Shown here: positions 8,251-16,214 of the stretch, one piece after another
Layout: every line of letters begins with the position of its first letter
Position numbering within the stretch: position 1 is the stretch's first letter
Source of the DNA: Oscillospiraceae bacterium
GTDB taxonomy: Bacteria > Bacillota > Clostridia > Saccharofermentanales > Saccharofermentanaceae
Reading direction: 5' to 3'
DNA length: 64,000 nucleotides
Assembly: GCA_902782125.1 (NCBI GenBank)
Contig: CACZMA010000007.1
Location: 50,329 to 114,328 of the forward strand
The notes under the pieces: model-generated
What the model was told of the DNA's origin: nothing
What the model saw: only the letters and a program-made list of their open reading frames with translations
Database searches by the model: none
Program-made: the position numbers and the translations under genes

Positions 8251-8294
8251 GAGAACCCCGGAGTTGCAGCTCCGGGGTTCTCTATTCCTTTTTT
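8251..8294 (+). terminator. Bidirectional terminator shared by toxin mRNA and antitoxin RNA
   Basis: Perfect 13-bp arms GAGAACCCCGGAG (8251-8263) and CTCCGGGGTTCTC (8270-8282) enclose a 6-nt loop. On the plus strand TATTCCTTTTTT follows. On the minus strand the hairpin is followed by GTTTGCTG, a weaker tail, so it can end the toxin mRNA too. Confidence 0.8.
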
Positions 8295-8327
8295 GCGAGG
8301 CGGCTTAGACCTCAGGCTGACTGCCTT

Positions 8328-8414
8328 TTACTTTCTTCGATCCAGCCATTTGCTTAAAGTATTAGCAATAACTCCAGCCACGATGGAAGAAAGGAACGAT
8401 AATAATCTGTCCAT
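8328..8414 (-). CDS. Putative type I toxin, 28-residue membrane peptide (Fst-like)
   Basis: The peptide has a short polar start (MDR), a hydrophobic segment of about 17 residues and a charged end; its last 17 residues read VAGVIANTLSKWLDRRK. This matches the design of Fst/Ldr-type toxins, which insert in the membrane when not silenced by an antisense RNA. A textbook Shine-Dalgarno site (GGAGGT, 8421-8426) lies 6 nt before the ATG. Just 5' of it a small hairpin (CCTCT/AGAGG, 8430-8447) may limit ribosome access. A TATAAT -10 lies at 8463-8468 on the minus strand. The opposite-strand RNA and direct repeats support the call. Toxicity is inferred, not shown. Confidence 0.65.
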   Translation of the reverse strand: MDRLLSFLSSIVAGVIANTLSKWLDRRK

Positions 8415-8418
8415 ACAG
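8389..8418 (-). repeat. Direct repeat DRb over the toxin start codon
   Basis: This is the second copy of the repeat at 8214-8245. It covers the toxin start codon and first eight codons and ends 2 bp short of the Shine-Dalgarno site. Base pairing with the antitoxin RNA here would block translation. Confidence 0.75.
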
Positions 8419-8462
8419 TTACCTCCTTTCCTCTGCGCGTGTAGAGGATTAGCAGTATGAAA

Positions 8463-8491
8463 ATTATAAGTTCCGAAGCCTCCTCAAAAAC
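8463..8491 (-). promoter_or_regulatory. Probable promoter of the toxin mRNA
   Basis: A perfect TATAAT is found on the minus strand (8468-8463), with only a weak -35 (TTTTTG, 16 bp upstream). The predicted start near 8456 would give a 5' leader of about 40 nt that contains the CCTCT/AGAGG hairpin. Confidence 0.4.
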
Positions 8492-8592
8492 CCGACAAAA
8501 ACCGACAAACCACTCGCATATCTTACGAAATAATAATAGAATGAGATTGATCGAATACCGACCGGCAATCGCAACATTCTTGGGGATAAAAA

Positions 8593-9483
8593 ATGTACAG
8601 AAAAATCGTAACTGCAATACTGATCTTCTCGCTTGTCCTGAGCATCTGTTCGTGCGCTCAGAGTAAGCCGCGTCCGCAGAGCAAGATCACCGATGTGGTC
8701 CTGACAAAAGACAACACATATGAGTGCCAGTTCGAAGACATGACATTCAAATTCATGCTGTTCCTTCCCGAGAAGACTGACTCTAATACTCCTCTTATAC
8801 TGATGCTTCCGGGCCTGGGCAACAACAGTTCAGCTTTCAAATTGCAGACGCACATGGACGAGGACGCGTGCCCGAGAGGATATGCTGTCTGTTATGTCCA
8901 GCCGGGGCAGGGAATGGGCGCCAAGGGCTGGGACTGCGGACTTATGGATCCACAGGATGTCGACAGCCTGGAGTACCTCATCAATCTGGTTATCTACCTT
9001 CAGGATGAATACGGTCTGTCCAAGACGAAGGCTTTCGCCGCGGGCTTTTCTAACGGCGGGTTCATGATACACAGGATCGCGATGGAAGCTCCCGATACGT
9101 TCCTGGCGGTCGCATCTGTAGCGGGCATGATGACCAACAAGGTATGGGATGAGCGTTCTGACAAGACGAGCATCGGCTTCCTCGAGATCTACGGTACCAA
9201 AGACAACGTCGTACCGCAGAACGGGACCGGTACTGCAGCGGCATCGCCTTATCCTGCCATCGAGGTTGTCATGGACTACTGGGCTTCCGCCAACGGTCTG
9301 GGTTCATCAAGTGTGGAAACTCTCTCAGACAAGGCGGAGCTTACCAAATACACGGCTCTCTTTAACAAGACGCAGGTCTGGTCCGTCAAGATTGAAGGCG
9401 GAGCGCACGAGTGGCCTGAAGAAGATATCGCGGGTTTCGATACCAACACTCTGATACTGGATTTCTTTGATCAGTGTTCGTGA
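8593..9483 (+). CDS. Lipoprotein alpha/beta hydrolase (LpqC/PHB depolymerase-like esterase)
   Basis: The 296-residue precursor has a lipoprotein signal: positive start, hydrophobic core and a lipobox SICSC with Cys21 as the lipidated residue. The mature part is an alpha/beta hydrolase. The nucleophile elbow is GFSNGG, with Ser153. YGTKDNVVP near 205 probably carries the acid, and GGAHEWPEED near 275 the histidine. MLPGLGNNSSAF is the oxyanion-hole strand. The closest layout is the LpqC/polyhydroxybutyrate depolymerase-like esterase group, so an outer-surface esterase acting on acylated polysaccharide or feruloyl-type esters is plausible. Start ATG follows GGGGATA. The gene abuts the convergent transporter gene. 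Confidence 0.82.
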   Translation: MYRKIVTAILIFSLVLSICSCAQSKPRPQSKITDVVLTKDNTYECQFEDMTFKFMLFLPEKTDSNTPLILMLPGLGNNSSAFKLQTHMDEDACPRGYAVCYVQPGQGMGAKGWDCGLMDPQDVDSLEYLINLVIYLQDEYGLSKTKAFAAGFSNGGFMIHRIAMEAPDTFLAVASVAGMMTNKVWDERSDKTSIGFLEIYGTKDNVVPQNGTGTAAASPYPAIEVVMDYWASANGLGSSSVETLSDKAELTKYTALFNKTQVWSVKIEGGAHEWPEEDIAGFDTNTLILDFFDQCS

Positions 9484-10602
9484 TCAGATAAAGCGCATCA
9501 GGATAAAGCGGACGCCGAGCAGGATCACCAGGAAGATTATATTTATGACGGTGAATGCACCGATGTAACTGACGGATTTCTCTTTCGTCTTAGGCAGCGC
9601 AGCGTGGAACTTGTATGTGATGAGGCTCGCCATGCTGGCGATCAGAGTTCCGAGGCCGCCGAGATTCGTTCCGATGACGAGCGCTTCCCCGTTATCCGTA
9701 AAGGCAGACAGCAAGAGCGCCGCGGGTACATTGCTGATGACCTGTGATGCTGCAACTGCGGTGATAACAGGAGACTTGCCGACAATCTCTGATATGGCCC
9801 TGTAGACGAGATCTATCCTGCCCATGTTGCCTACGAAAACAAAGAAGAATACGAACGTTATCAGGAGAGTGTAATCCACACCTTTGAATGCCTTCCTGTC
9901 CATTATGAGCATTACGGCGATGAGTACTCCCAGGGCTATCAGGAAGTGCAGAACCCTTAGCACCACCAGAAGACTTAAGATGAATAATACGATGCAGACT
10001 GATACCTTTACGGGGGAGATCTTCTTTCTCTCCTTCGGCGGCTCATGCGTGATCTTCATGTCCCTGCACAGCAAGAGAACAGCCGCCGTGACCAGTGCAA
10101 GCGAGCACAGCGAGTAGGGGAGCATCAGCAGCGTAAAACGTCCGATCTCCATTCCGTAGTGCGTGAACAGATATATGTTCTGCGGATTGCCGATGGGCGT
10201 CTGCATACTTCCCAAGTTGGTAGCCACGGTCATCAGGATCAGGGTGAAGGTGAGAGTCTTCCTGTCCTCAAATGACTTCATGAGAGCTATTGCGAACGGT
10301 ACCAGCGTTACCAGGGTAACATCGTTGGTCAGGATCATTCCGAGGAAGAACGAGAGCCAGACGAGTATGAGCGATACCAGACGGGAGGAGTGTACCTTCG
10401 ACAGGAGCATGTGGGTGAGACTGTCAAAGACACCGAGCAGTACCAGCTCGGATACCACGAGCATCATGCAGAACAGGATCGCGAGTACCCTGAAGTCCAC
10501 ATAGCCGATGTATTCCGCATCCAGGTGCACGATAAAACAGGATACTATTGCAAGTATCCCTGAGATGAATAATACCGGATCTTTTTTGAATCGTTCCAAC
10601 AT
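9484..10602 (-). CDS. SLC13/ArsB-type anion or citrate permease
   Basis: The 372-residue protein has about ten membrane spans and the ion-transporter signature LTNDVTLVTLVPFAIAL near 90-106, followed by TNLGSMQTPIGNPQNIYLF near 135-153. This ND and GNP pair in inverted repeats is typical of the CitMHS/ArsB/SLC13 superfamily, which moves citrate, dicarboxylates, arsenite or sodium. The substrate is not determinable. The ATG at 10602 is preferred over TTG at 10608 because the promoter places the RNA start at about 10605. There is no Shine-Dalgarno site, so the mRNA is probably near-leaderless. Confidence 0.8.
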   Translation of the reverse strand: MLERFKKDPVLFISGILAIVSCFIVHLDAEYIGYVDFRVLAILFCMMLVVSELVLLGVFDSLTHMLLSKVHSSRLVSLILVWLSFFLGMILTNDVTLVTLVPFAIALMKSFEDRKTLTFTLILMTVATNLGSMQTPIGNPQNIYLFTHYGMEIGRFTLLMLPYSLCSLALVTAAVLLLCRDMKITHEPPKERKKISPVKVSVCIVLFILSLLVVLRVLHFLIALGVLIAVMLIMDRKAFKGVDYTLLITFVFFFVFVGNMGRIDLVYRAISEIVGKSPVITAVAASQVISNVPAALLLSAFTDNGEALVIGTNLGGLGTLIASMASLITYKFHAALPKTKEKSVSYIGAFTVINIIFLVILLGVRFILMRFI

Positions 10603-10611
10603 AGCCAACAG

Positions 10612-10640
10612 ATTTTATTACTCATTCTGCAGATTCGCAA
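10612..10640 (-). promoter_or_regulatory. Promoter of the SLC13-type permease, giving a near-leaderless mRNA
   Basis: TTGCGA (10635-10640) and TAAAAT (10612-10617) are 17 bp apart on the minus strand. The RNA should start within about 3-5 nt of the ATG at 10602. Confidence 0.55.
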
Positions 10641-10662
10641 CTGAGAATTATGACGATAAGTG

Positions 10663-10691
10663 TTGACATAGTAGCAAATTCATACTATCAT
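10663..10691 (+). promoter_or_regulatory. Promoter of the 84-residue membrane protein
   Basis: A perfect TTGACA (10663-10668) and TATCAT (10686-10691) are 17 bp apart, about 50 bp before the ATG at 10742. Confidence 0.6.
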
Positions 10692-10741
10692 GTGGTCATA
10701 ATAAGTAATAAAACGATACTAACTCGCGGAAGGAAACACTA

Positions 10742-10996
10742 ATGGACGTATATACAGATTATTTCATGATGTTATTGGAGCAGGCCGCTGTCGGTGTAGT
10801 CTCGATCCTGGTCATAGGTTCGATAGTGCTCTTTGTAATAGACGGCATCAACGCCAAGAAGGAGAACCGCAAGCGTAAGCTCTGGATTACGATAGCATTC
10901 GTGATCTCGCTGATCATAACCATACTGTTCTTTATCGGAGTTGCGATTATGGTGCTCGCATTGATCATGTATCCGCTCTTATATGCTTTCGCTTAA
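10742..10996 (+). CDS. Small two-span membrane protein, unknown function
   Basis: The 84-residue protein has two membrane spans, at about 14-34 and 47-82, joined by a basic loop (NAKKENRKRKLW) that should face the cytoplasm. A GGAAGG site lies before the ATG and a TTGACA promoter stands upstream, so it is a real gene. No family is recognised. It stands alone between the divergent SLC13 permease gene and the convergent sensor-cyclase gene. Confidence 0.7.
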   Translation: MDVYTDYFMMLLEQAAVGVVSILVIGSIVLFVIDGINAKKENRKRKLWITIAFVISLIITILFFIGVAIMVLALIMYPLLYAFA

Positions 10997-11005
10997 TGTT
11001 CGCTC

Positions 11006-12901
11006 TTAAGAGCGGTTTGCCTTATAGTCGCGCTTGAACTGATACATCCTGTCATCAGCTTCCTTCATGGAAGATACGATATTATTCGTCTCCCAGCCGA
11101 GAAGTTCTGAGATGCCGATGCTCGCATGGATAGGGTAGGGTTTGCCTGAACTGTTCGATACCTCATCCATCTTACCCAGGAATTCCTCTGTGAATTCTTC
11201 GGCGCGTCCCAGGTTATCAGATACGAGTACGGCAGAGAATTCGTCGCCGCCGAATCTCGCGCAGAACTCATCTCCCTTAAGGCAGCTCTTAAGAGTATCT
11301 GCCAGATGGGTAAGTGCAAAGTCGCCTTCAGCATGTCCGTGGACATCGTTGATCGTCTTGAGGTTATCCATATCGATGCTGACGATGTTTATGATCCTCG
11401 CACCGTTCTCTCCGGAGAGAAGCTCCTGCAGCGCATGTTCGAATCCTCGGCGGTTGTAAAGCCCGGTGAGCTCGTCAGACCTCGCGATCTTCCTGATCTC
11501 GGCAAACTCGCTGAAATGCTTTGAATAGTAGCAGTTCTCGATTGCGGATGAGAGTGTGGTGATATAGTTATATGCCAGTTCGTTCGGCCACTGGTCTTGT
11601 TCGGGTTTGAGCACAAGGTATCCGTAGATCTTATTCTTGAAGAACAGCGGCAATACGATGTACGCTCCGGGTTCTTCAGTATCGAATACTGATGCAGGCA
11701 GTATATCCGTCCTGTCGAAATACTCTCCCGCGAACTCCGCCTTCTGCCGCTGTCCCGCGCGCATTATCTGCAGCAGCACCATCTTATCCGTGAACGGGTA
11801 CTCCTGCTCGACAGAGGAGAACTTGGGGTCGGATTCATCGCAATAACAGAGATATCCCGTATCGCAGCCGAGTGTCCTGAAATAGTAATTGCTGACGGAG
11901 AGCACACTGTCAAAATCAGGTGCGCTCTGATAATCGGACGAGATCCTTCCCGCCTCGCGCAGAAGGTTCTCTTTGGCGGTAAGTCTTCTGTATATATCGC
12001 CGATGTTCCCGCTCAGGACCTGGCAGCCGCAGCCGCAACTCGCACGGAAGATGAATTCGTTCGGGACAGTGTGCTTAAGGGAAGGCCATTTGCCGGCTTC
12101 GATATCGTCCAGTATCTCGAAAGCGGCTTCCGCGAATCTCTCAGGCCTGAAAGACACGGTCGTAAGAGAAGGTCTTGCGTATTCGCCTTCTCTGATACCG
12201 TCAAATCCGCATACGCAGACATCCTGCGGAACGCGCATGCCGCGCTTCCTGAGTTCTTCCGTTATCGAGATGCCCATATAGTCGTTGGCGCAGATTATCG
12301 CCTGGGGATAGTTGATGCGACCCTTCATGAAATGATCCACGGCGGCAGCACCTCTGTTCATCCAGTAGTTGCCTTCGTATATTGAATTGCTGTCAACGGT
12401 GAGGCCTGCTTCGTTCATCGCTGCCATGAATCCTTCAAGACGCGCCGGGGAATCCTTGTGATCGAGCGGACCCGACATATAGCAGATATCCGTGAAGTTA
12501 TGTTCCTCGATGAAGTGCCTGGTCATCAGATACATAGCTTCCTTGTTCTCGATAGAGATCGTATAGAAGTCCGGCTGTCCTGACTGAAGACAGATCACCG
12601 GGCACGTGGCATTGGCTCTGATGAGATCGTAGAACTCGGACTCCATGCCCTGGATATCGAATGAGTTGGGCATCGCGATTATGGCATCAAGCTTCGTATA
12701 ATCGGGGAGATAGATCATGTTCTTCATGGCGATCTCGGACAGGAGACTTCTCCCGTACGGAGATGAATAAGAGCCGTAGGAAGAGAATATGATCACATCG
12801 GAGTCCCGCAGGGAGGCGAGGTCAATGATGGCCTTTCCGCACGAAGTCTGGAAGAACTGCGTGATCTCGCTCATGAACAGACCTATCTTCTTACGTGCCA
12901 C
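11006..12901 (-). CDS. Diguanylate cyclase with LacI-type periplasmic-binding-like sensor
   Basis: The 631-residue protein starts directly with a LacI/PurR-type ligand-binding domain (about 5-290), with VICLQSG, PQAIICANDYMGISITEELRKRGMRVPQDV and CGFDGI. It has no helix-turn-helix before it and no signal peptide, so sensing would be cytoplasmic. A GAF-like middle region (about 320-460) with a short coiled segment follows. The GGDEF domain comes last, with DELTGLYNRRGFE near 473 and FGGDEFSAVL near 550. The RxxD inhibitory site reads KGDE. A sugar or nucleotide ligand may thus set cyclic di-GMP production, which is inference. It starts at GTG 12901, with GGAGG six bases before. Confidence 0.85.
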   Translation of the reverse strand: MARKKIGLFMSEITQFFQTSCGKAIIDLASLRDSDVIIFSSYGSYSSPYGRSLLSEIAMKNMIYLPDYTKLDAIIAMPNSFDIQGMESEFYDLIRANATCPVICLQSGQPDFYTISIENKEAMYLMTRHFIEEHNFTDICYMSGPLDHKDSPARLEGFMAAMNEAGLTVDSNSIYEGNYWMNRGAAAVDHFMKGRINYPQAIICANDYMGISITEELRKRGMRVPQDVCVCGFDGIREGEYARPSLTTVSFRPERFAEAAFEILDDIEAGKWPSLKHTVPNEFIFRASCGCGCQVLSGNIGDIYRRLTAKENLLREAGRISSDYQSAPDFDSVLSVSNYYFRTLGCDTGYLCYCDESDPKFSSVEQEYPFTDKMVLLQIMRAGQRQKAEFAGEYFDRTDILPASVFDTEEPGAYIVLPLFFKNKIYGYLVLKPEQDQWPNELAYNYITTLSSAIENCYYSKHFSEFAEIRKIARSDELTGLYNRRGFEHALQELLSGENGARIINIVSIDMDNLKTINDVHGHAEGDFALTHLADTLKSCLKGDEFCARFGGDEFSAVLVSDNLGRAEEFTEEFLGKMDEVSNSSGKPYPIHASIGISELLGWETNNIVSSMKEADDRMYQFKRDYKANRS

Positions 12902-13063
12902 CTGCTGCCTCCGCGTGAGATTACTACTTATAAGCCGATTATAACATCAAACCGGAGCAAGGTCTTCCCACCGAAAACAGTTACAGACCGGAGCGAATAT
13001 GTTAAAATTTTTAACGGGATTTCCGTGTCAAAACGGAGTTGGATAGATAGGAGAGAATAAATT

Positions 13064-13846
13064 ATGATCACAAGAGAAAAACTCAAGACTGATGCCAAGA
13101 ATGTGCTCTCGAGCACCTACTGGCTGTCATTGGCATCGCACTTCATCGTCTCGACCGCAATATCAGCGATAACCTCAGTGGTAGTTGTCGTGATCTACAT
13201 ACTCGCGATCGTCCTTCAAATGGCCATTGCAGTTCCTGTAGCGCTTATATCGCAGGACGAGACTGCAGCGGTACTTGCTGCGCTTCTTTCGCCGGGCGGA
13301 CTGATCATCTTCGGGGCTGTTATGGCTCTTACCGTCTGCGTGTCGTTCCCGGCACAGGTTGGACTTCATTATTTCTATATCAAGAGCCGCAACACGTTGA
13401 AGCCTGACATCGGTGATATCTTTGTGCCGGTCAGGACAAACTACAAGAATACCATTCTCGTCATGTTCATGGCGACCCTCAGGATATGGCTGTGGTCGCT
13501 GTTGTTCACGATTCCCGGGATCATCAAGTCGTATGAGTATTGGATGGTGCCTTATATCGTTGCCGAGAATCCCAACATTAATTACAAGAGAGCGCTCGAG
13601 ATCAGCTCCAAGACAATGAACGGCGAGAAGGCTTTCGCCTTTGTCCTTGTTCTGTCCTTTATCGGCTGGATAATGCTCTGCATGCTGACCTGTGGTATGG
13701 GTGCCTTGTTCCTTACACCTTATATTAGCGCTACCTATACAGAGTACTATATGTATCTTAAGGATAAGGCCATCAGCAGCGGTTACGCAGATCCTTCTGA
13801 GTTCACCAAGGATGGAGCTGCCGCAACGGTAACTGCAACAGTCTGA
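13064..13846 (+). CDS. DUF975 family membrane protein
   Basis: The 260-residue protein has about five to six membrane spans and the DUF975 hallmarks: an N-terminal amphipathic start (ITREKLKTDAKNVL), YIKSRNTLKPDIGDIF near 105-121, and IPGIIKSYEYWMVPYIVAENPNINYKRALEISSKTMNGEK near 150-190. Function is not known for the family. It starts at ATG 13064 after GGAGAG. It runs divergently from the sensor cyclase and converges with the MFS transporter. Confidence 0.85.
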   Translation: MITREKLKTDAKNVLSSTYWLSLASHFIVSTAISAITSVVVVVIYILAIVLQMAIAVPVALISQDETAAVLAALLSPGGLIIFGAVMALTVCVSFPAQVGLHYFYIKSRNTLKPDIGDIFVPVRTNYKNTILVMFMATLRIWLWSLLFTIPGIIKSYEYWMVPYIVAENPNINYKRALEISSKTMNGEKAFAFVLVLSFIGWIMLCMLTCGMGALFLTPYISATYTEYYMYLKDKAISSGYADPSEFTKDGAAATVTATV

Positions 13847-13877
13847 CAGCCGGGATCCCCGGCAGACGGGCCTTCTC

Positions 13878-14969
13878 TTAAAGAGAGAAGACCCATCCTG
13901 CCAGAGGCGACATGAATATCATTATCACCGAGAAGCAGAAAGAATTGACTGAGATCAATGTGGCGCGCTGTTCCGCGGGGATCATGTTGTTCAGCGCGAT
14001 GTCGGACCTTATCTGCAGCAGATCGTCGGCAAATGCCGTAAGAAATCCGCCGAGAGTCATCAGATACCACACGCCGGTAAACTCCGTCGCAAGACCTGCC
14101 AGTGCCATCACCATGCATATCACAAACAACTTGCGAAGAGACCCTCTGTCCTTACGCGCGAACCTTGCGCCTATGACACCGCCCATCGACATGATGAACA
14201 GCAGGGGACCCAGAGACCAGGAAGGTATCCCCGTCATCGGCAGCTTCGCCTGAAGGAAGAAGAGCAGCAGGACATCTATCGCGCCTACTATGGCATTGCG
14301 GAAGATGAGACCTGCGACCTTGCGGTTGCCACGAAGGAATCCGAAAGCACCTTTGTAGGTGTCCTTAATACGCTGCATGACAGATATCTTTTTCTTCTCG
14401 TTGATTACGGCATTCTCGCGAAGACCGGCAAGAACGATGAGGTTAATGAGGGACAGTCCTATCGACAGGATCTGCGCATTGCGGTTGCCCATGATGACGG
14501 CGACGCCTGCAAGAAGTGTCGCGATGCCGTTCGAGATGCGGTAGATGATGGTCTGCTTTGAGATATATCCGTCATACTTATCCGCACGGTCAGCTTCCAG
14601 CAGCGAATCGTATGCGAGGGCGCTGTCCGACCCCGACGCGAAATTATACGACAACGCAGAGAACGCGATAGATACGAGCACGCAGCCGAACCCCGGCAGG
14701 AATCCCCTGACGACGGCAGACATTATCGAGCACAGACAGCTTACGATAAGACTTTTCTTCCTCCCGAAAACGTCTGCAAAGACACCGGAAGGTATCTCGC
14801 AGGTGAGACTTACAATGTGGAAGACAGTCTCAGCCAGTCCTACCTGGATGAGCGAATAGCCGTCACTTACCAGGAGCAGGACCCATGCTGCTCCGGCGAT
14901 CGAGATATTGGATATGAAGTTGGATGTGTACAGCCTTCGAAGCTGTGACAATACTTTATCTTTTGACAT
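13878..14969 (-). CDS. MFS efflux transporter under a leader-peptide attenuator
   Basis: The 363-residue protein has about eleven to twelve spans and the MFS loop between spans 2 and 3 (GVFADVFGRKKSL near 62-74). The substrate is unknown. Its control region is the reason to suspect a drug. The ribosome site AAAGGAG lies inside a perfect 10-bp hairpin just before the ATG, and a leader peptide is encoded further upstream (15032-15115). This is the usual form of antibiotic-inducible resistance genes in Bacillota. It converges with the DUF975 gene. Confidence 0.82.
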   Translation of the reverse strand: MSKDKVLSQLRRLYTSNFISNISIAGAAWVLLLVSDGYSLIQVGLAETVFHIVSLTCEIPSGVFADVFGRKKSLIVSCLCSIMSAVVRGFLPGFGCVLVSIAFSALSYNFASGSDSALAYDSLLEADRADKYDGYISKQTIIYRISNGIATLLAGVAVIMGNRNAQILSIGLSLINLIVLAGLRENAVINEKKKISVMQRIKDTYKGAFGFLRGNRKVAGLIFRNAIVGAIDVLLLFFLQAKLPMTGIPSWSLGPLLFIMSMGGVIGARFARKDRGSLRKLFVICMVMALAGLATEFTGVWYLMTLGGFLTAFADDLLQIRSDIALNNMIPAEQRATLISVNSFCFSVIMIFMSPLAGWVFSL

Positions 14970-15004
14970 AAAAAACTCCTTTGAAATTCATTGATTCAAA
15001 GGAG
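14970..15004 (-). promoter_or_regulatory. Attenuator hairpin that sequesters the MFS gene's ribosome site
   Basis: On the minus strand, CTCCTTTGAA and TTCAAAGGAG (15004-14995 and 14985-14976) form a perfect 10-bp stem with a 9-nt loop. The 3' arm contains the Shine-Dalgarno AAAGGAG. TTTTTT (14975-14970) and the ATG follow at once. The hairpin can therefore act as a terminator, a ribosome-site block or both. Confidence 0.7.
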
Positions 15005-15031
15005 AAGAGCGCTTAAGAAAATATTGTGTTC

Positions 15032-15115
15032 TTACCTGAAAATGGGCGCACTTCCCCTTAAGGAAGCACCATAGAAACCATTGACAAGCTGTATGTTAGG
15101 TGTTATCCAGTACAT
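15032..15115 (-). CDS. Leader peptide of the MFS transporter, 27 residues
   Basis: A 28-codon frame starts at ATG 15115 with GAAAGGG (15124-15130) 8 nt upstream and ends at TAA 15032, 63 nt before the transporter ATG. It begins MYWITPNIQ and ends APIFR. Its own ribosome site overlaps GGGCGC, which can pair with GCGCCC near its end (15044-15049), so ribosome position would reshape the leader. This suggests ribosome stalling by a drug, as for erm, tet(M) or ABC-F leaders, but I do not recognise the peptide. Confidence 0.6.
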   Translation of the reverse strand: MYWITPNIQLVNGFYGASLRGSAPIFR

Positions 15116-15148
15116 GGTCAGCGCCCTTTCTTTTGTATTTCTACCGGG

Positions 15149-15176
15149 ATTATAACACATACCCGGCCAAAGTAAA
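15149..15176 (-). promoter_or_regulatory. Promoter of the MFS leader
   Basis: On the minus strand an extended -10, TGT-TATAAT (TATAAT at 15149-15154), has a modest -35 TTTACT (15171-15176) 16 bp upstream. The leader would be about 170 nt long. Confidence 0.5.
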
Positions 15177-15199
15177 AAGGGCCGCCGGAGCAGACCCTT
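15175..15199 (-). terminator. Possible terminator after cysK
   Basis: Downstream of the cysK stop on the minus strand, AAGGG and CCCTT arms (15095-series positions 15199-15177) with GC-rich interior precede TTTTTAC. The stem is short and the interior pairing is imperfect. Confidence 0.4.
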
Positions 15200-15237
15200 C
15201 CTACTTTGTAATATGGCACTAACTCTAATGCTTTTTA

Positions 15238-16170
15238 TCAGCCCTCACCGAAAAGTGCTGTCGACAGGTATCTGTCGCCGGAATCGGGGAGAACTACTAC
15301 GATGTTCTTGCCGGGATATTTTGCAGCGAGGATCTGTCCGGCCTTCAGCGCTGCGCCGGAAGAGATTCCTACGAGGACACCCTCGGATACTGCGAACCTT
15401 CTGCCTTCCTCGAATGCATCTTCATTCTCGATGGCAATGACCTCATCATAGATGCCTGTATCGAGCGTATCAGGTACGAAGCCTGCGCCGATGCCCTGGA
15501 TCTTGTGGGATCCTGCCGTGCCCTTGGAAAGGACGGGGGAGGTGGCGGGTTCTATCGCGACTACTTTGATGTCGGGGTTCTTCTCCTTGAGATAACGTCC
15601 TGTACCTGTAAGTGTACCGCCTGTGCCTACACCGGCAGCGAAAATATCGACCTTGCCCTCGGTCTGTTCCCAGATCTCGGGACCTGTTGTCTTGTAGTGG
15701 ATCTCGGGGTTGGCAGGATTCACGAACTGTCCGAGGATGACTGAACCGGGAATGGATTCCTTGAGTTCTTCAGCCTTGGCGATAGCGCCCTTCATGCCCT
15801 TGGCGCCTTCGGTGAGTTCCAATTTTGCACCGTAAGCTGCGAGGAGCTTTCTTCTCTCGACGCTCATCGTCTCGGGAAGTGTGAAGATAGCCTTATAGCC
15901 CTTTGCTGCCGCGATGGCTGCAAGACCGATACCCGTGTTGCCGCTCGTAGGCTCGATGATCGTTGCACCGGGCTTAAGGATGCCCTTCTGCTCTGCATCT
16001 TCGATCATTGCCAGAGCGATCCTGTCCTTAACGGATCCTGCCGGATTGAGGTACTCGAGCTTTACTAGAAGACCGTCGCCTTCGATGCCTGCTGCCTTGC
16101 TGTACCTGCTTGCGCGGAGAATGGGTGTCTTACCTACCAGTTCTGTTACGCTGTTCGTGATGCCTGCCAT
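15238..16170 (-). CDS. cysK: Cysteine synthase (O-acetylserine sulfhydrylase)
   Basis: The 310-residue protein makes L-cysteine from O-acetylserine and sulfide with pyridoxal phosphate. The PLP lysine is Lys48 in NPAGSVKDR. The substrate loop is TSGNTGIG, and the phosphate-binding loop is [12 protein letters not shown]. The C terminus has SSGAALKA and [14 protein letters not shown]. Start ATG 16170 is chosen because GGAGG lies 8 nt upstream; the ATG at 16185 overlaps that site and is not the start. It follows metY by 44 bp and should share its promoter and leader. Confidence 0.95.
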   Translation of the reverse strand: MAGITNSVTELVGKTPILRASRYSKAAGIEGDGLLVKLEYLNPAGSVKDRIALAMIEDAEQKGILKPGATIIEPTSGNTGIGLAAIAAAKGYKAIFTLPETMSVERRKLLAAYGAKLELTEGAKGMKGAIAKAEELKESIPGSVILGQFVNPANPEIHYKTTGPEIWEQTEGKVDIFAAGVGTGGTLTGTGRYLKEKNPDIKVVAIEPATSPVLSKGTAGSHKIQGIGAGFVPDTLDTGIYDEVIAIENEDAFEEGRRFAVSEGVLVGISSGAALKAGQILAAKYPGKNIVVVLPDSGDRYLSTALFGEG

Positions 16171-16214
16171 ATTACTTTCCTCCATATATGTTTTTGTTTT
16201 GTATTATACCTTTA

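Larger units (their letters stand above)
8211..8294 (+). ncRNA. Putative antitoxin RNA of a par/Fst-like type I system
   Basis: A strong promoter is followed after about 40 nt by a perfect 13-bp hairpin with a T tract, which defines a transcript of about 80 nt. Its 5' part (8214-8245) repeats the sequence over the toxin start (8389-8418) in the same orientation: AAGGAA, GATAATAATC and TCCATACAG are identical and in the same order. Since the toxin is read from the other strand, the RNA is complementary to the toxin start codon and first codons. The 3' part is complementary to the toxin mRNA terminator. This layout copies RNAII of the par locus of plasmid pAD1. Confidence 0.6.

Noticed and set aside
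16171..16185. Longer cysK start at 16185
   Set aside because: That ATG is fused to the GGAGG site that serves the ATG at 16170.
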